Origin: Kocuria varians
Lineage (GTDB): Bacteria; Actinomycetota; Actinomycetes; Actinomycetales; Micrococcaceae
Direction: 5' to 3'
DNA length: 64,000 bases
Assembly (NCBI RefSeq): GCF_006539885.1
Contig: NZ_BJNW01000013.1
Coordinates: forward strand, 1-64,000
A model generated the notes under the pieces. That model worked only from the letters and a program-made list of their open reading frames with translations. It was not told the origin of the DNA and did not search any database. Positions 59,851-64,000 of the stretch are shown piece after piece. The translations under genes were made by a program, and so were the position numbers. How positions within the stretch are numbered: position 1 is the first letter of the stretch; each line of letters starts with the position of its first letter.

Positions 59851-60438
59851 TCAGCGCCGGGCCACCCGCGCCTCCAACCCGGTCTTCACCGAGGGCCACT
59901 CGTGGGCGAGGACCGAGTACACCACGGTGTCCCGCAGCACCCCGTTGCGCTCCAACCGGTCCGCGCGCAGCACACCGTCCAGGTGCGCGCCAAGGCGTTC
60001 GATGGCGGTGCGCGACTGCTGGTTGGCCCAGCTGGTCTCGTAGCGCACGCACTGGCAGCCGAGCTCCTCGAACGCGTGGGTCATCAGCAGCAGCTTGGAC
60101 TCCGCGTTGGTGCCCGTTCCGTGGGTGGAGGCCCGGTTCCACGTGTGGCCCACGCTCACGCGCGGCACCGCCCACTGGGGGTCGTAGAACGTGGTCATCC
60201 CCATCACGGCGCCGTCCGCCTGCCGCACGGTCACGAAGGGCAGCATGAATCCCTCGTCCTGCCACGTGAGCCGCTGCTCCACGGCCGCCGCCATCCCGTC
60301 CGGGTCCGCGACGCTCGTGTACCAGCGCTCCCACATGCGCCCGTCCTCGGTGGCCCCGATCAGCCCGTCCAGGTGCTCGCGGCTGAGGGGTTCCAGGCGG
60401 ACCAGCCGCCCGCGCAGTGTCACCGGTGTCCACGTCAT
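59851..60438 (-). CDS. RimJ/RimL-type GNAT acetyltransferase
   Basis: The 195-residue GNAT has LRGRLVRLEPLSREHLDGL at the N-terminus, the strand GAVMGMTTFY, a cofactor-binding region (STHGTGTNAESKLLLMTHAFE) and the later YETSWANQQSRTAIERLG. This layout is that of RimJ/L-like acetyltransferases acting on N-termini or small amines. The acceptor is unknown. It lies downstream of a single motif copy (60455-60465). Confidence 0.87.
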   Translation of the reverse strand: MTWTPVTLRGRLVRLEPLSREHLDGLIGATEDGRMWERWYTSVADPDGMAAAVEQRLTWQDEGFMLPFVTVRQADGAVMGMTTFYDPQWAVPRVSVGHTWNRASTHGTGTNAESKLLLMTHAFEELGCQCVRYETSWANQQSRTAIERLGAHLDGVLRADRLERNGVLRDTVVYSVLAHEWPSVKTGLEARVARR

Positions 60439-60622
60439 GGGATCACTGTCTCACGACGACGCCGCGCGGCCCGCGGGCGCAGCCCCTGACGGGTTCACAA
60501 CCCCGCAGGACAGCGACTGCCTCCCTACAGGTGTATGCCCACCCCCAAGGGTGCTGACAGTATGGGAGAACCACGTCGCACTCCATGACCGCGGCGTGCG
60601 TCAGCTTCGTAGAAGGATCGTC

Positions 60623-62842
<2,220 letters not shown>

Positions 62843-62873
62843 TGAATAGGAAGTAGTCGTACTATTTCCGCCG

Positions 62874-62911
62874 ATTGCCCGCGGACCGCTCCACTGCGGT
62901 CCGCGGGCAAT
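62874..62911 (+). terminator. terminator hairpin of the catalase gene
   Basis: Perfect 16-bp arms (62874-62889 and 62896-62911) with a 6-base loop lie 31 bp past the catalase stop. The arms are ATT/AAT at the outer edges, but there is no long T-tract. Confidence 0.85.
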
Positions 62912-62977
62912 CCCCGTCTTCAGAGACACCCCCCCACCCGCGCCGAGCACCCACCTTCCCGAGCGGAGAACACCATC

Positions 62978-64000
62978 ATGACGACCGTCCCCACCCGAAC
63001 CGTGGCCCCGACCGCTCGCGGACCCGTGAGCACGGCCCTCCTGGAGATCCTTACCGGCCCGGAGGAGACCCCGGCGAGCGGGTACGCGGCGCTGTCCGAA
63101 GCAACGGCCACCGCGGTTAACGCGTCGCAGGACGTCCTCGCGGACGAGGACCTGCAGCTGGCCCTGTTCCTGCTCTACCTGTTGCACTACGGGCCCGCGG
63201 AATTCGTGACCGCGGACCGCGAGTGGGATCCCGAGCTGCTGCGCGTGCGCACAGTGCTCGAGGCCGGTTTCGAGGCCGAGCTGCGCCGTCGCGTGCCCCT
63301 GCCCGATCCCCTGCCCGGTGACTCCGCGCAGCTCGTGGACACGATGTTCGCGATGACCGGCGGGGACGCCAAGCCCACCCTGGCCACGTGGCTCGCCCGG
63401 CACCCGAGGGAGGAGATCCTGAGCGAGTTCCTGGTCCACCGCTCCATCTACACGCTGCGCGAGGCGGACCCCCACTCGTGGGGCATCGCCCGGTTGCGGG
63501 GCCGCGCGAAGGCAGCGCTCGTGGAGATCCAGTCGGACGAGTACGGCGGGGGCCGTCCCGAGCGCGTGCACGCCACGATCTTCGCGCAGACCATGCGAGG
63601 TTTCGGCCTGGACGACACCCCGGACCACTACCTGGACCTCGTGCCCGCCCCCACGCTCGCGTCCATGAACCTCATGAGCCTGTTCGGACTGCACCGCCGG
63701 TTGCGCGGGGCCATCGCGGGTCACCTCGCGGCGTTCGAGATGACGTCCTCGATCCCCAACAAGTACTACGGTCGGGCGTTCCGCAAGCTCGGCTACGACG
63801 CGGACGTCACCTGGTACTACGACGAGCACGTGGAGGCCGACGCCGTTCACGAACAGATCGCCGCGCGTGACCTCGCCGGGGCGCTCGCCCAGGACGAGCC
63901 CGAGCTGCTCGAGGACATCCTGTTCGGCGCGGCCGCGTGCCTGTACGTGGACGGGCTCATGGGTGATCACATGCTCGAGTGCTGGTCAGACGGGCGGACC
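62978..64000 (+). CDS. iron-containing heme-oxygenase-like diiron enzyme, truncated by the window edge
   Basis: The frame is open from the ATG at 62978 to the right edge (341 codons). The core is an iron-containing redox enzyme (HDO-like) fold. EIQSDEYGGG, followed 10 residues later by a histidine (ERVHATIF), gives one half of a diiron site. DEHVEADAVHEQIA gives the second half with an E-x-x-x-D-x-x-H-like pattern. Members oxidise amino-acid or fatty-acid substrates with O2, but the reaction here is unknown. GGAG lies 10 bases before the ATG. The C-terminal end and downstream partners are not visible. Confidence 0.75.
   Translation, partial: MTTVPTRTVAPTARGPVSTALLEILTGPEETPASGYAALSEATATAVNASQDVLADEDLQLALFLLYLLHYGPAEFVTADREWDPELLRVRTVLEAGFEAELRRRVPLPDPLPGDSAQLVDTMFAMTGGDAKPTLATWLARHPREEILSEFLVHRSIYTLREADPHSWGIARLRGRAKAALVEIQSDEYGGGRPERVHATIFAQTMRGFGLDDTPDHYLDLVPAPTLASMNLMSLFGLHRRLRGAIAGHLAAFEMTSSIPNKYYGRAFRKLGYDADVTWYYDEHVEADAVHEQIAARDLAGALAQDEPELLEDILFGAAACLYVDGLMGDHMLECWSDGRT

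Noticed and set aside
2771-60465. motif as a polar chromosome-segregation or recombination signal (KOPS, Chi)
   Set aside because: Copies are split equally between strands in this window, and four occur as inverted pairs, which does not suit a polar signal.

Overview
The window is about 70% G+C, with frequent GTG starts, Shine-Dalgarno sequences, tight 1-8 bp gene overlaps (ATGA/GTGA) and HAIR/CIRCE heat-shock boxes. This points to a high-GC actinobacterium. The gene set (DyP-encapsulin, Qsu-type shikimate catabolism, homoprotocatechuate meta-cleavage, HspR-type boxes) suggests a member of the Micrococcales, perhaps Kocuria-like; the genus is an inference. I see no rRNA, tRNA, CRISPR array, phage module or complete insertion sequence. 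This is chromosomal accessory metabolism.

Layout. 1-1115: a small membrane protein and a cytidine deaminase. 1132-10216: a homoprotocatechuate (4-hydroxyphenylacetate-type) meta-cleavage locus. hpaG-gntR-hpaE-hpaD-hpaH-hpaI lie on the minus strand, with a divergent FAD aromatic hydroxylase. Two near-identical AT-rich operator candidates lie over the two divergent promoters. 10239-12239: an encapsulin shell gene with its DyP peroxidase cargo. 12469-22653: housekeeping and stress genes (nitronate monooxygenase, NUDIX, SurE, PfkB kinase, GNAT, ChaB-like, Hsp20 with HAIR and CIRCE boxes, CdsA plus a CDP-alcohol phosphatidyltransferase) and two decayed genes: a small membrane protein with an amber codon and a DHA2 transporter with two frameshifts and a stop. 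22798-29766: D-serine dehydratase and a quinate/shikimate module (qsuB, qsuD/aroE, IclR, and a divergent shikimate-type MFS gene broken by one extra C). 29861-35868: a complete ribose operon rbsR-A-C-B-K-D with a perfect 20-bp operator. 36040-43961: MFS transporter, GMC oxidoreductase, Old Yellow Enzyme, a PheC-like cyclohexadienyl dehydratase lipoprotein and an aldehyde dehydrogenase. 44036-52856: AraC regulator, PaaI thioesterase, YtcJ-like amidohydrolase, MHS transporter, a bacterial carnitine-type acyltransferase, an aminotransferase and a DedA protein. 52979-64000: pyrimidine-dimer glycosylase, hydrolase, MGMT, glycosyltransferase and membrane protein (the last three overlapping), a Gly-rich protein, butanediol dehydrogenase, GNAT, a large catalase and a heme-oxygenase-like diiron protein cut by the right edge.

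How the genes work together. Two modules funnel aromatics or aromatic precursors into central metabolism: the hpa locus by extradiol cleavage, and the qsu genes from shikimate to protocatechuate. No protocatechuate ring-cleavage genes are in the window. The ribose operon is self-contained. Stress functions (DyP-encapsulin, catalase, Hsp20, MGMT, dimer glycosylase) are dispersed.

The most unusual signal is a dispersed 11-14 bp motif, (GAC)GACGACGCCGC. I counted 24 exact 11-mer copies by eye, 12 on each strand. They occur at gene 3' ends, in four places as inverted pairs that make terminator-like hairpins, and inside genes at permissive loops, where they encode DDAA or AASS insertions. This resembles the behaviour of DNA-uptake sequences in Neisseria and Pasteurellaceae. 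I know of no such system described in Actinobacteria.
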